Shown here piece by piece: positions 1-10,295 of a DNA stretch of 64,000 bases (the first letter of the stretch is position 1; each line of letters begins with the position of its first letter). The notes beneath the pieces were generated by a model that was not told the origin of the DNA, ran no database searches, and saw nothing but the letters and a program-made list of their open reading frames with translations. This stretch comes from Biscogniauxia marginata. Taxonomy: Eukaryota; Ascomycota; Sordariomycetes; Xylariales; Xylariaceae. Position numbers and translations under genes: made by a program. The stretch covers positions 1 through 64,000 of the forward strand of contig MU404146.1 in the NCBI GenBank assembly GCA_022695795.1. Reading direction: 5' to 3'.

Positions 1-819
1 CTTTTTAACTTTATATATTTTAATATTTTAAAATAAATATATAATAATTACTTATAAAGTTTAATAAATTATTATTATATTTATATTATAAAAAAGACTT
101 TTTAATTAACTTTATAAAAGTATTCGTTATTATAATAATTATTTTAAATATATAAATTAAGTTTTATATAATTAAATTAAATTTTTTAATTTAAAAAGGG
201 TTATTATTATATTATTTTTTATATAAAAAGTATATATACTTTTTCTTGACCTTAATAAAAATTAAATGTTTTAAAAAGTTAAAATATTTATAATTAATTT
301 ATAAAAACTATTTTATTATTAATATATAAAGTAACTTTATTACGAAATAAAATTACTCGTTTTTAAGAAATAAATTATATTTTTAATAAACGATATAAAA
401 CTAAAAATAAATAATTACAAATAAAAAAAATAATATTACGATTAATAATAAAAAAAGATCTCGAAAAAGAGTAATAACTAAATAAAAACAATATAATATA
501 TATAATTAAATTAATTATAATACGCGTATTTATATAATAAATAAAAATATATTTAATAATTTAAATTTCGAGGAATTATAATTAATTTTATTTATTTTAA
601 TTTTAAAAGGCTTTAACTTAGAAAATATAATAAATTAATCGATTTAAATTACGCGTTAAAAAACTAAATACTTAATATAAAAAAGGTATTTGGTTTTTAA
701 AACGTAAAACTAAAAAAAAACGATTTAAATAATAATAATAATTAATTAATTTTAATATTACGTAAATATTTTTAATAATTAAAATTACGAAAATTATAAA
801 AACTAATTTATTTATTTAT
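1..819. repeat. AT-rich, RIP-like decayed repeat island
   Basis: Almost pure A/T sequence with no coding potential. The few remaining cytosines lie largely in CpG context (for example TTACGA, ATCGAT, TACGCG), as expected when repeated DNA has been mutated C to T at CpA and related sites by repeat-induced point mutation. The original element cannot be recognised. The island is broken at its right end by a solo LTR that is not degraded. Confidence 0.75.
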
Positions 820-1251
820 TGTTATGAACCAACTGGTCTGAAGGGACCAGGGGACGGAACGGGTTAAAGAATACCCAGAAAAGAGGACTTCTCCATCCTT
901 ATGACATGATGCAACATCACGTGACTAGGATCTCAGTAGATCTAAGATCCAGTCAGATCCAACAGGTATCCAACATACCAAAGTAAGAAACATAGGAAGG
1001 GAGGAATGAGTATAAGTAAATCAAGATCTCCTATATATCTAGTTATTCATTCTAGTTCCTTAGCTATTAATCTAAGACTATAGTCACTCTTTGATACTAT
1101 AGTGAGAGTACCTTGAAATCTCTTTAACGAATAAAACATTATAAATCATTTAAATTAATCTTAATCCATTGTTACCTTCAAATTAAGAAAACCTAGTACG
1201 TACTCACCTGTGAAGTTAGTTAACTAGAAACACAAAAGGAGGTTCGTCACA
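820..1251. mobile_element. Solo LTR of a retrotransposon (432 bp)
   Basis: The segment begins TGTTATGAACC and ends GGTTCGTCACA; these ends form an imperfect inverted repeat (9 of 11 positions) bounded by canonical TG...CA. It is flanked on both sides by the identical pentanucleotide TTTAT (815-819 and 1252-1256), a 5-bp target-site duplication typical of LTR retrotransposon integrase. No internal domain or second LTR is present, so it is a solo LTR left by LTR-LTR recombination. Its composition is normal while its surroundings are AT-rich, so it inserted after the bed had decayed. Whether it is copia or gypsy type cannot be told from the LTR alone. Confidence 0.88.
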
Positions 1252-1596
1252 TTTATATGACTTACTTGTTTATAAAACATATTATTTTAATTAATTAAAC
1301 ATTATATAAAAATAAAATAATTAATATAAGATAATAAAAGATATAACTTTATATATAATTATTAAATTTATATAAAAAAGCTTTAATAAAGCTTTTAATA
1401 TAAAGTTATAAAGGTATATACCTTTAATATATATTATTAAATAAATTAAATAAAAATAGTTATAAATATAACTAATTATAACTTTATTATAACTACCTTC
1501 TTTTTTATTATTATTTTATTTTATATAATAATAATAATACTTTGTTAAAAATTATATATAATTAAATTATTTAAAAGTTTTAAAAATATTTTAATT
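1252..1596. repeat. AT-rich decayed spacer between two solo LTRs
   Basis: A continuation of the AT-rich bed, beginning with the right copy of the TTTAT target duplication. It contains only short runs such as GCTTTAATAAAGC (palindromic) and no reading frame. Confidence 0.6.
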
Positions 1597-1794
1597 TGAT
1601 GGTTGGTTGACAGACAAGGGCTAGGTCCCCACACAGAAACAAGTACATTCATTAGGTATAAATAGGCTGCTTTCAGCAGCACAACTCAGGTAGACTTTTC
1701 CCTCCTTAGACATCAATATTACACCAGTCTCACCCCTATCTTTCATATCGTCTATTGTTATTTGCTTTTCACATTACGTACGTACCTACCAACA
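1597..1794. mobile_element. Second, unrelated solo LTR (198 bp)
   Basis: Begins TGATGGTTGG and ends CCTACCAACA, giving terminal inverted repeats matching at 8 of 10 positions with TG...CA ends. The pentanucleotide TAATT flanks both ends (1592-1596 and 1795-1799), a 5-bp target duplication. A TATA box (TATAAATA, 1657-1664) sits about 60 bp inside, as expected for a U3 promoter, followed by a pyrimidine-rich stretch. Its sequence differs from the LTR at 820-1251, so it belongs to another family. It too is undegraded inside AT-rich DNA. Confidence 0.87.
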
Positions 1795-2258
1795 TAATTT
1801 TAATATTTTAAAATATAATAAGAGATTTTTTTAAGTTAAAAATTAAGAAAAATAAATCAAGTTAAAAACTTTTAAAACATTAATTAAAAAATTTAATACT
1901 TGTTTTTTATATCTACATTATTTTCCTTTATAATTTATTATTTATCATGTATGTTAATAATACCTCTGATTAATATTTTAACAAATTAGGATTGGTCATG
2001 ACAAATGATGGCTGGTGGTATTGTCCCTACTCAAACCGAGTTAGGATAATTAGCTTCGTAGATTGTGTCACGCATCTGTTAATTGTCATAAGTCTGTCGA
2101 TCACCCAGAAACATAGATCGAATAAATATAAATTCAGAATCATGCTTGTTATGTATGTGCTCATGGATGGTACGAAAGATGAAGGTATATATGTACAAGT
2201 ACCTGTATTCTACACTGTATAAAACTCAAGGAACTCAGATCTCATTTGAATGGTACAA
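1795..2258. other. AT-rich edge and 3' flank of the protease gene
   Basis: AT-rich to about 1,980, then ordinary composition up to the stop codon of the aspartic protease on the minus strand. No gene is supported. The short frames here do not resemble any protein. Confidence 0.5.
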
Positions 2259-3640
2259 TCAAACGTGCTGCGCAAAACCAAGGGAGTTATTGCCGCCATT
2301 GAAGGCAACAAAGTTACTCTTAAAGAATATATCACCGTATACGGACAGACCGGCGGACGTAGCCTGGAGACCTCCAAAACAATCTATAAATATAGAAGGT
2401 TAGCATATTTGTGAAGTTTTCCTTCGTCGATTTGTTTATTTGTGGGAAACTTACTCTGATCATCGACGGGGGCAAAGTTGATATCACTCCCCTTGACAGT
2501 GGCCATCGTGCCGCCAATGTCTAATTGAAGGTCGGGCAATTGTGTATCACAAGGGAACGTAATGCCTCCATTTGCGGGGTCATCTGTGGCAGAAGCCACC
2601 TGGGCATAGTAGCCATTGACAATAGTAGGATCGGCCAAGAGTAGAGTGGTACCGGTATCAGCGATGGCTTGATTCCCAGGAGTGCCCTGCTGCTGGGCAC
2701 CACCGTCGACCGCGAAACTCTCGCTGGTGAATTGCCAGAAACCCTGTGTTGTGTTTACCGGTATCCATGTCATCGCCCCCGTGAACTTGGTCGTGTCGAC
2801 TCGGCCGAATTCGTACGCGCCAGCAGCCTGTGCACGTAGGTCGGCCGTGAAGAGGGGCTCAGCAAGGGACGACATGACGTTGTCGAAAAAGGTCTTTTGC
2901 GGTTGTGGTTGCACAGTATTGAGCTGACTGAATGCAAGACCGAGTAAACCGTTATTGGCCGTGTCCTCAACGAACGACTTCGATACTGCCGTGGCCATTT
3001 CAACGGCTTGAGCAGTCACAGTAGCACCCCCAACATCAACAACATCGGTACCGACATTACCAGCAGCGCCAGATCCATCTCCATATGAGATTTCAAATGT
3101 TGCACCTTTCATGAGGGCGAACGATTGCGACTGCGTAGGATCGTATACTTGATGTCCGGTCGTCGCCGCAGAGCTCAGTTGCGTGTTGAATACCCAGAGA
3201 TCGGAGGAGCCTGAATCAAAATCAAGGTTCAATGTCTGGCCACCAATATTGACAGGAGACAGATACTCGACATCGTTGGCTTCCGGGGTTGCAGTGACTA
3301 GTCCCGTGGCAGACCCATTGGCAGCAGGTCGGTTCAACCCGGTACCAGCACTAGAGGCACCTCCCCGGCCCCGGCCCTTTCCTTTTCTCCTTTTATTCAG
3401 CTGATGCCTCTTCACAATCATCTCATCTTGCTTTTCAACAGCACTCGCCAGAGACGCCGGAATAGGCATGCGGTATTTCCGAAGCGTCTTCAGAAGTGCT
3501 CGAGGCCCATTCCGACCAGTAAATCTCGGATTAGTAACTCGTTCGACTTTGTAGACACCACGTTTCTGTATATTTGCTGGGGATGCGGACACCAAGGCTA
3601 ACAAGCCCAGGACGAACAGGAATTTCGTGAACGAAAGCAT
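2259..3640 (-). CDS. Secreted pepsin-like aspartic protease (family A1)
   Basis: Two exons, 2455-3640 and 2259-2383, joined across a 71-nt intron (donor GTAAGT, branch GCTAAC, acceptor ATAG); 436 aa. A signal peptide (MLSFTKFLFVLGLLALVSAS) is followed by a prosegment of about 100 residues with KR sites and an unusual basic, Gly/Arg/Lys-rich stretch at about 82-94. The mature domain has the first catalytic motif FDSGSSDLW (Asp142, DSG rather than the commoner DTG), the flap tyrosine in ISYGDGS (Tyr186) and the second motif ADTGTTLL (Asp328). The short second exon supplies the second disulfide cysteine (NCFGG) and the C-terminal lobe end (GDIFFKSNFVAF, LGFA). Family knowledge: extracellular acid proteinases such as penicillopepsin. 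Reading through the intron would give an inactive, truncated C-terminus. Confidence 0.93.
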
Positions 3641-6124
3641 TCTCCCGCCTTCACTGAGGATATGGGATGTGACAAGTCAACCACACCAGGTGGAGGAAAA
3701 GAATGAACATATAATGGGGAAAAATATAAATCTGAGGTGTTCTGCTCGCGAGGTGGATCGACCACCTGCCACCGGGCGAGGTAACGAAAGATGTACAAAG
3801 AAAGGAACTTTGTTACTAGTAGGTGACGAGAAGGGAAGAAAACAAGAAAGCAAATAGACGAGAATGCTCACAAAAAAAAAGGAGGAACAAAAGCAGAGCA
3901 GTGAAGAAACAGGAGCGTGCCAAGAAAAGCTTTTTAAAAAAGATACTGGCTGGTGGAAATCGACGATATATAAATTCTAGGGGATTTTCTCATGGAAGAC
4001 AAGCAACGGCCAAAGGCCCCCGGGATGATCCCCTGCGAACCAAGACTGATCCACATGGAGATCTAGAAACAAGCTCTAGCCAAGGCTGGGCAGGCCGATC
4101 AAAGATGTGTTGCACATCATGTCTCGAGTATAGCTGAATGGCAACGTCCTCTTACCCGCACATCATCATTGTTGAAGACCCACACACTAGAAACTGCAGG
4201 AGACGCTTGAGCGGGGCTATCACAGCCAGCATGACAGGCCGTGGTGCAGGGGTCTGTAACGGTTTAGGGGTTTCGAGCACCGACAGGCCTCGTCAGAGTG
4301 AGTATCTTAGGTATGTAGGTAGAGACGGAGCGATATACCTACTATTTCGTACTACGTAATAACATAACCGATGCTAGGTATATACCTCAGCTTGCTAGGG
4401 CTTGGGCGACTCGCTCAAGGCCCACTAAGAATGACTTATTGATCGGGAAGATACGAGTCAGATCTGATAAAAATCCAGGCTAGGGGGAGCTTCTGAAAAC
4501 TGTGATGGAGACTCTCCGCGAAAAAGTCTTGAAGCCATTCATCTGGAAGTGGAATGTTTAGTCAACACCAAGGGTCTGGGGCCCCTTAAACCACGCAACT
4601 AAATCCGTAGGTGGTGTAGGAAGCAGGACTTCGACTCGGGTTTCCAAATGCTAGCTTCAAAAGGTGTCTGCAACTGTTTCAAGAGCAGCCAAACCCCGGC
4701 GCTGCTCATCGTTGATCTCTCGGCGATCATGTATTTCTCCTTTGGGTTGGGGGCTTGGCTTGCATGCTATCCTGACGGAAATCATATCGGCACCAAGGAT
4801 ATTTATTGCATGCACCTGCTATGCTCTCGCAATATGCCGAAGTGTCGCGAGCGGGACTCAGGATAGGATTATTTCAGAAAGATGGCATTTTCAGACGAAG
4901 CTTCGACTTGGGGAATTGGTCTTGGCTGAACTAACGGCACTAGGTACCTAAGACAAATACTTGTCGGATACCGAACCAAGTATCAAGGAGCTATGTACCG
5001 GGGAATTGGGGATAGCTACGAGTGGTCTATTTCCTCGTTTTCGTAATCAGCTATTGAAGAGACTATAGGTCTATCCGTGCTGAAACAATTGCAAATAGGC
5101 TTTTGCGATATGAAACGTGCACTTACGCGTTCATCCACGAGCGCCTCTCTTCGGTATAGAGTCTTACTCTGTAAATAACAGGTATGTAAATAAGGAACCT
5201 CAAGCACGAATGTCTCGGTTTACCTTGTATCCTGCTGGGGTTAACCGCTTTCTTGTGGGTAGTTGGAATTAGGTCAAAATTGACGTGACAAATTTCATAC
5301 TTTATATAGGTAATAAGTAAGTAGTTTTTATTACATTTCCATGCTTAAGCATTGTGACGACACGACACGTGGGGGATGCTCCCACGAAAGTCCGATAAAA
5401 AGTGCTATTAACTTAAATGTAAAAAGGTAAGTTTTAATATTTTATAAAACGATGTTTTAAATATAATTAAAAATAATATATATTAGTTATAAATTTAAAA
5501 ATTAATGAAATTTAATTAATAAATAATTATAATATTATTTTTCAATTACTTATTTTAAATAAAACACGGATTAACAGGTAATTATTAAAATCAACTCCGC
5601 GCGGCTGGTAACACAGCAGAGCAGATTAGGCACGTGATCTACGAGTAAAACTGCGGAACTACAAGAGGGACCCGCCCAACCAACCTGCCGTAGGTAATTT
5701 CGTAGACCGTTTGAAACCGGATAATATTCACCAATTACTGTATATACAGACAGAGTACCTACATCACCGTAAATAATCATACAGCCGGAGCTCCAGTCTA
5801 GAGTAACCGTATAGACTATACAACAGACCGCACTACCAGCCCGACTATATCGATAACGAGCTCTACGTACCTGTACCCCTGCTCGAGCTCGAGCTTGATC
5901 TCGATTATCAGCTTCTATTGCAAGCTTCGTCCTGAAGGAGGTCCAGGTATAAGTCGGAAACCAAGTCTAGGTCGGCATATCAAATCCATCAAGCCAGCCA
6001 CTCGTTAATATAAGGCCTACTTAGGTACCTATCTGTCTACGTATCCATCTACACACACGTATATATACGACCACCTTGCGGCCACGATCACGACCGTCCT
6101 CCTTGTTGCGTGGCCGGTGCCGTC
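3641..6124. other. Intergenic region between protease and SANT-like gene
   Basis: About 2.5 kb with no supportable gene. It holds the protease promoter (3641-about 4200), ordinary-composition DNA with short unconvincing frames, and an AT-rich patch at about 5400-5560. Just before the patch, near 5352, a TGTGACGACACG start followed by a GTGGG/CCCAC hairpin resembles the beginning of a retrotransposon LTR, but no matching end was found. Confidence 0.5.
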
Positions 6125-7452
6125 ATGTCGGACGAAGATGTCGAAATCACGTCGGCGCGAACCTCGTCGCGTCGCAATGCGGATCGTCGCACCCCGCGCT
6201 TTAGCTGGAATCTAGCGTACGAGGAGACATTCTTCAGGTCATTATGCGAGTCTATGCAAATGGGATATAAGGAGAACCATAGCTTCAAGTCCGGGGCCTG
6301 GGAGCGCGCCGCCATTGCGTTGCGCGACAAGCATGGTGCCTATCCCGAGAAGAGCCACCTCATCAACAAGGCTGACAACGCACGCAAGAAGTTTCGGATG
6401 TGGAGGGGGCTGAGGGAAGATCCTGAGTTTCTATATAACCCATCCACCAGGATGGTCACGGCGAGCGAAGAGGCTTGGAGGCGGCATTTCGAGGTTGGTG
6501 GCAGTCTCCTCCTCCCTCCCCGGCCCTCCAACGTACCGCCTGAGGGGTGCGATACTAGAGTTCTAACAGCAGAATACAGAAGGAGCCCTTATCTAAGGCA
6601 CTCAGAGGTCGGCCATTCGATCATGAAGAATATATGGAGATACTATTCCCTGACGTTGTGGGATCCGGTGGTGCCCCGAAACGAATCATGAAGCCGAGAC
6701 GCAAGAATCCTGACGGCACGCCGGTAGGCCGGCCGAGCAATGTAGAGCAGCCCGTCATCGACCCATCCCTCGACTCGTCTATATATGCGCAGACCCCGTT
6801 GCAAAACTCGTCACAACCGATACAGCAAGTAGCACAGCAACATATACCTACGCCTTCTGTCTCGCAGCCCATGCAAACCGCTCTTCCACCCCCCTCATCG
6901 ATACCCCCAGCCTCCAATGCGCTCACGCCGCCAGAAGAGCATACCCCGAATTCTCAGGTACGGAAACGGCCTCATCCCGACTCAGGCTCCAGCTATACCG
7001 AAAAGCGCCGCGGCAGGCCCTCGCGTTTCTCTTCTAATTTCTACACCCAGCAATCCATTCCCACACCCTCGTCTTCCTCAGCTGCCCCACCTCCCCGTTC
7101 AACAAGTTCGCACGGTATTCACTCTTCCTTCAGCTGTACTGCATTGGTCGAAGACGGTATCTTATCCCTCGCCGAAGCGTTCAGATCACGCGTACCGCCA
7201 AAATGGCCTGAGCAGGCTGTTGAGATATTCTTCCGCGAGTTTGCAGACGAGGATGCGGATCTGCAGCTGAAGATCGCTGAGAAGGCGCTTACCGATGAGA
7301 ATAAGGCTATGGTATTTGTCAAGATGTCGCCGGCCTTGCGACGCCATTGGGTAGGAAGATTAAGGGACGTGCATATGAGAAATCTCGGGGGAGGACTTGG
7401 ACTAGGAAGGGCTGGTGAGGAGGCCTCTGAAAATGGCCCGGCGAGACTGTAG
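6125..7452 (+). CDS. Myb/SANT-like DNA-binding protein with AT-hook
   Basis: Two exons, 6125-6493 and 6580-7452, 413 aa. Residues about 25-140 form a Myb/SANT-like domain of the Myb_DNA-bind_3 type: aromatic and tryptophan positions in RFSWNLAYEE, GAWERAAIAL, KKFRMWRGL, AWRRHFE, and the closing RPFDHEEYMEILFPD contributed by exon 2. A Gln/Pro/Ser-rich linker follows, with an AT-hook core (KRRGRPSR, about 265-272) and a possible half hook (PVGRPS). The C-terminus is helical and ordered-looking. The intron was placed so that the domain reads through (donor GTTGGT, branch CTAAC, acceptor ACAG); a donor at GTACCG, 6532, is an alternative that adds 13 residues. The first ATG is 6125. Role inferred: nuclear DNA binding, target unknown. 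In fungi this domain also occurs in domesticated transposon-linked proteins. Confidence 0.75.
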
Positions 7453-8553
7453 TGTCATATCGTTAGATACCATTGATCTAACAACCCGGGAAGCTGGTTT
7501 GTCCTTCAGCAACAGGAAGACTTGGCTAGCTGCAGGGCCCATGGCTTGTTAGTTGAAAATATTTACACATGGCCTAGACTAGTCGTAGCACTAATCATCC
7601 AGATTTAATACCTTCTGTGACAGAGTTGGATGGCTCCAATTGTATAAAGGGAGACAGGCGCCTTATATACCTAGTTTTAACTGACTCTTATCCTTGGAGT
7701 TCTGATCCCCACATTTAACCTTCAGTGTTGCTAGCAACCTTGCATAAACCTACGGTGCTCCATTAAAGCGTTTCCCTCTATTAAAGCGTATCCGTTAAAA
7801 ACCTAATTAGCTAAATCGCGATTTGATAAATAAAGAGGTAATTAACAATTAAATTTTTTTTTTAAAAAGTCGTGTATTAAAATAAATAAAACCCGGAAAA
7901 TATCGGGTTTTAATTTTAAAATAATTATTATTAAAAATTTAATTATATTTAATTTATTTACTTTTTAATTTATTTTTTAATTATAATGAAAACAAGGTAT
8001 ATAATTAAATATCGGATAATATTCAGCTCGAGCCACAAGTTATATGAAAATTTGAGCATTTAATTAGCAAGAACGTGGCTTTGCTGAAAATGTTAAGGTG
8101 GCTAGATGGTTAGCTAGTTGGAACATTTCGTTACCTTTATGATCTACGAAAAATGACGTCGAAAACATGAGCTATTCGCGCCGTGGAACCGACTACGGCT
8201 GATCCTGGGCTAACCACTTATATTTAATCACGTTGCGAGCAATGACAGTGAGTGGTTGTTGACTAGTATTCACATTTCACTACCTTTCCCTCAACTTTAC
8301 ATCATGCAAGTACCATTACGACTAGAGAAACAGTCGGTGTGGGAGAAGGGTTACCCAGCCGTCTGGTAAATTCATTCGGGAAGAATGTCGTATTTGCAAG
8401 TCGATTGATTCATGGAAGTAGAAGAAAGGTGAGGAGGGGGGGCTTCGGCTTTGTGTATTGCCGTCGCTGTCGCTGTCGCTAGCACCCCGCAACCATCACA
8501 CAAAAGACTACCGTCTAACACCCAAGACTAACGTGATCCCGGCCGGAATTACC
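7453..8553. other. Convergent intergenic region with AT-rich patch
   Basis: Lies between the 3' ends of the SANT-like gene and OM14. About 7790-8010 is AT-rich and RIP-like. The remainder is ordinary sequence with a short GTCGCT repeat near 8465. No gene is supported. Confidence 0.5.
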
Positions 8554-9352
8554 TTACGACTGCTTTGCCTTTTTCCCCTTGTAGAGGTAGCTATAGATAG
8601 TTAGCTATTATGCTCTACTAGCACCCCCGGGACAAGACTCGAAGTGCACCGTTCGAAAATTCGTCGGTCAAGGAGGATTGTTTATGACACTTACCGGCCT
8701 AGAATACCCTCAACAAGGCCAACGCCAAAAACAGCACCAGCTCCGATTCCAATGTTATACCAAGTCAACCGTCCGCGCTCATATAGACCCAGAGCCTTGT
8801 AGCCCGTGTAGACGCTGAGCCCCGCAACCGTGGCTAGGTTCGCGACGGCAAGCGCGGTGCTAGCACCGTCACTGAGCTCGCTGAACCATTGAGCAAGGAA
8901 TGTGTCGGCCTTTATCGCCTTGCTCGCGCCCTTCTTCTTGGAGAATTCAGCCTCGGCACGAGCACGGGCGGCAGCATCTTCGAGCTCTAGACGGGCAGCT
9001 TGGGTTTCGGTTTGCACCTCCTGCTCCAGGAAATCCGAGGGAACAGTACGGACCGATGGAGTGTCCACGTCGACAAGAGATGATGTGCTAGCAGACTGAG
9101 ATGTTTCGATTTGGGGAGGTTGAGGAGCAGCAGCCTATATGGGAAGCCGTTGCCTATCAGCCATCTTCTTGAGCGACAACTCGCAGACAACATGATGCGA
9201 CATGAATGTGCAGGAGTCCAGACTCACCTCTTCGGGAGACTGTCTGGGACCAGACGCAGCAGCTTCGGCATACGACACTAAAACGCAAGCTTGATTAACT
9301 GTGGCATTCTCTCACGAACGGAATGGCCGAAAGGCAGTTTTGACTACGTACT
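8554..9352 (-). CDS. om14: Mitochondrial outer-membrane protein OM14
   Basis: Four exons are needed: the single base A at 9352, then 9228-9277, 8695-9134 and 8554-8590; 175 aa starting MSYAEAAASGPRQSPEE. The start codon is split: A before a GTACGT donor, TG after a TTTTAG acceptor. The body is acidic and Ala/Glu-rich, then has hydrophobic segments (ALAVANLATVAGLSVYTGY and WYNIGIGAGAVFGVGLVEGI) and a basic tail YLYKGKKAKQS supplied by the last exon. The last intron starts GTAAGT inside a CGG-TAA context, so unspliced RNA would stop at once and lose the tail. Family knowledge: fungal OM14 is a multi-spanning outer-membrane protein that acts as a receptor for cytosolic ribosomes in yeast. The intron positions are inferred from frame and splice signals. 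Confidence 0.82.
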
Positions 9353-10295
9353 CGTGGAAGTTGGTGTCCGCGGGAATGGCGTCAAGAGTACAAAGGGATA
9401 TGCGCAAATTTAGGATAGCGCAACAACTGCGAGTTGCCCAACGAAGAGTTGATACTGCTTAATCAGCGTGAGGGTAGGACGTGAGTGGCAGAGAAGCTGA
9501 TAGTGAAAAGGAAGAAAACGAGGAGAGGAAGAGAATTGTGTAGACCATGTGATGTGATGTGATGCGATAGGTACCTGCTAATAGGCTACTAACCTACCTA
9601 GTCTACTAGGTAGTACCTACTACTAGTACCAGGTCGCTATAGTAAAGGGAAAAAAATAAAACCGGGAGGCATAGATCATTAGGTAAGTAGGTACTTACCA
9701 GTACAGGGTAGTTTATATTAGGTACCTCCTACTAGAGCTATGCTGTTGGTTGTAGGTACCCAGGTTGATAGCTCTCTTCCTTCCAATTCTTTTTTTCTTT
9801 CTCTTTTTCTTCTTTTTTAGTGTGTGCTATCTTAGTGCAGTGCTATCGTCTCGACAGGTACCTGCCTACCTAAGGTAATGTAAGGTGAATCACATGTATA
9901 CCTAGGTACATAGGGCAGTTATCGTCCCGCTGACCGTGGTACGGCGAGGTACTCCCCCACCTCTCTCGTCCATCCCTAGCAAGCGAACTCGTGACGTCAG
10001 AGTATCCCCATAACTGCATTACTTACATGTACTTTACCCAGCGGGGCCTTGTCTTTAAACAGTATGCGTATATCAGTCGCTTAGGTAATTCCAAGTAACC
10101 AGCTGGAATACCTTGCCTCATGCCCAAGAAATTGCCGTTGTAGGAACCGAGGAGAAACCCTGTACTTATTTTCCAGTCTATTATAATCCTCTGGCGTCGA
10201 CCCCTACCTATCCCACCAAACCATACGGGCCACACATAAGTATATATCATCATGTCTTCTCGCTTTAAGTGGTTTTCCTCCGTCAAACTCAGGCA
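9353..10295. other. Divergent promoter region rich in CCTAGGTA-type repeats
   Basis: Shared 5' region of OM14 (minus) and the Zn2Cys6 regulator (plus). The 9,570-9,910 stretch is packed with overlapping TACCT/AGGTA units, including the palindrome ACCTAGGT at 9900-9907, plus a poly-pyrimidine run near 9,785-9,820. No reading frame is credible. Confidence 0.55.

Noticed and set aside
3823..4137. 104-residue Lys/Arg-rich open frame after the protease promoter
   Set aside because: Low-complexity translation of A/G-rich DNA, no domain, no splice structure; more likely leader and spacer DNA of the protease gene.
4664..4951. 95-residue frame in the 3.6-6.1 kb gap
   Set aside because: Overlaps another frame of similar length, no recognisable domain or codon signal.
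5352..5400. TGTGACGACACG start resembling an LTR end
   Set aside because: No opposite end or duplication could be found; kept only as a remark in the intergenic entry.
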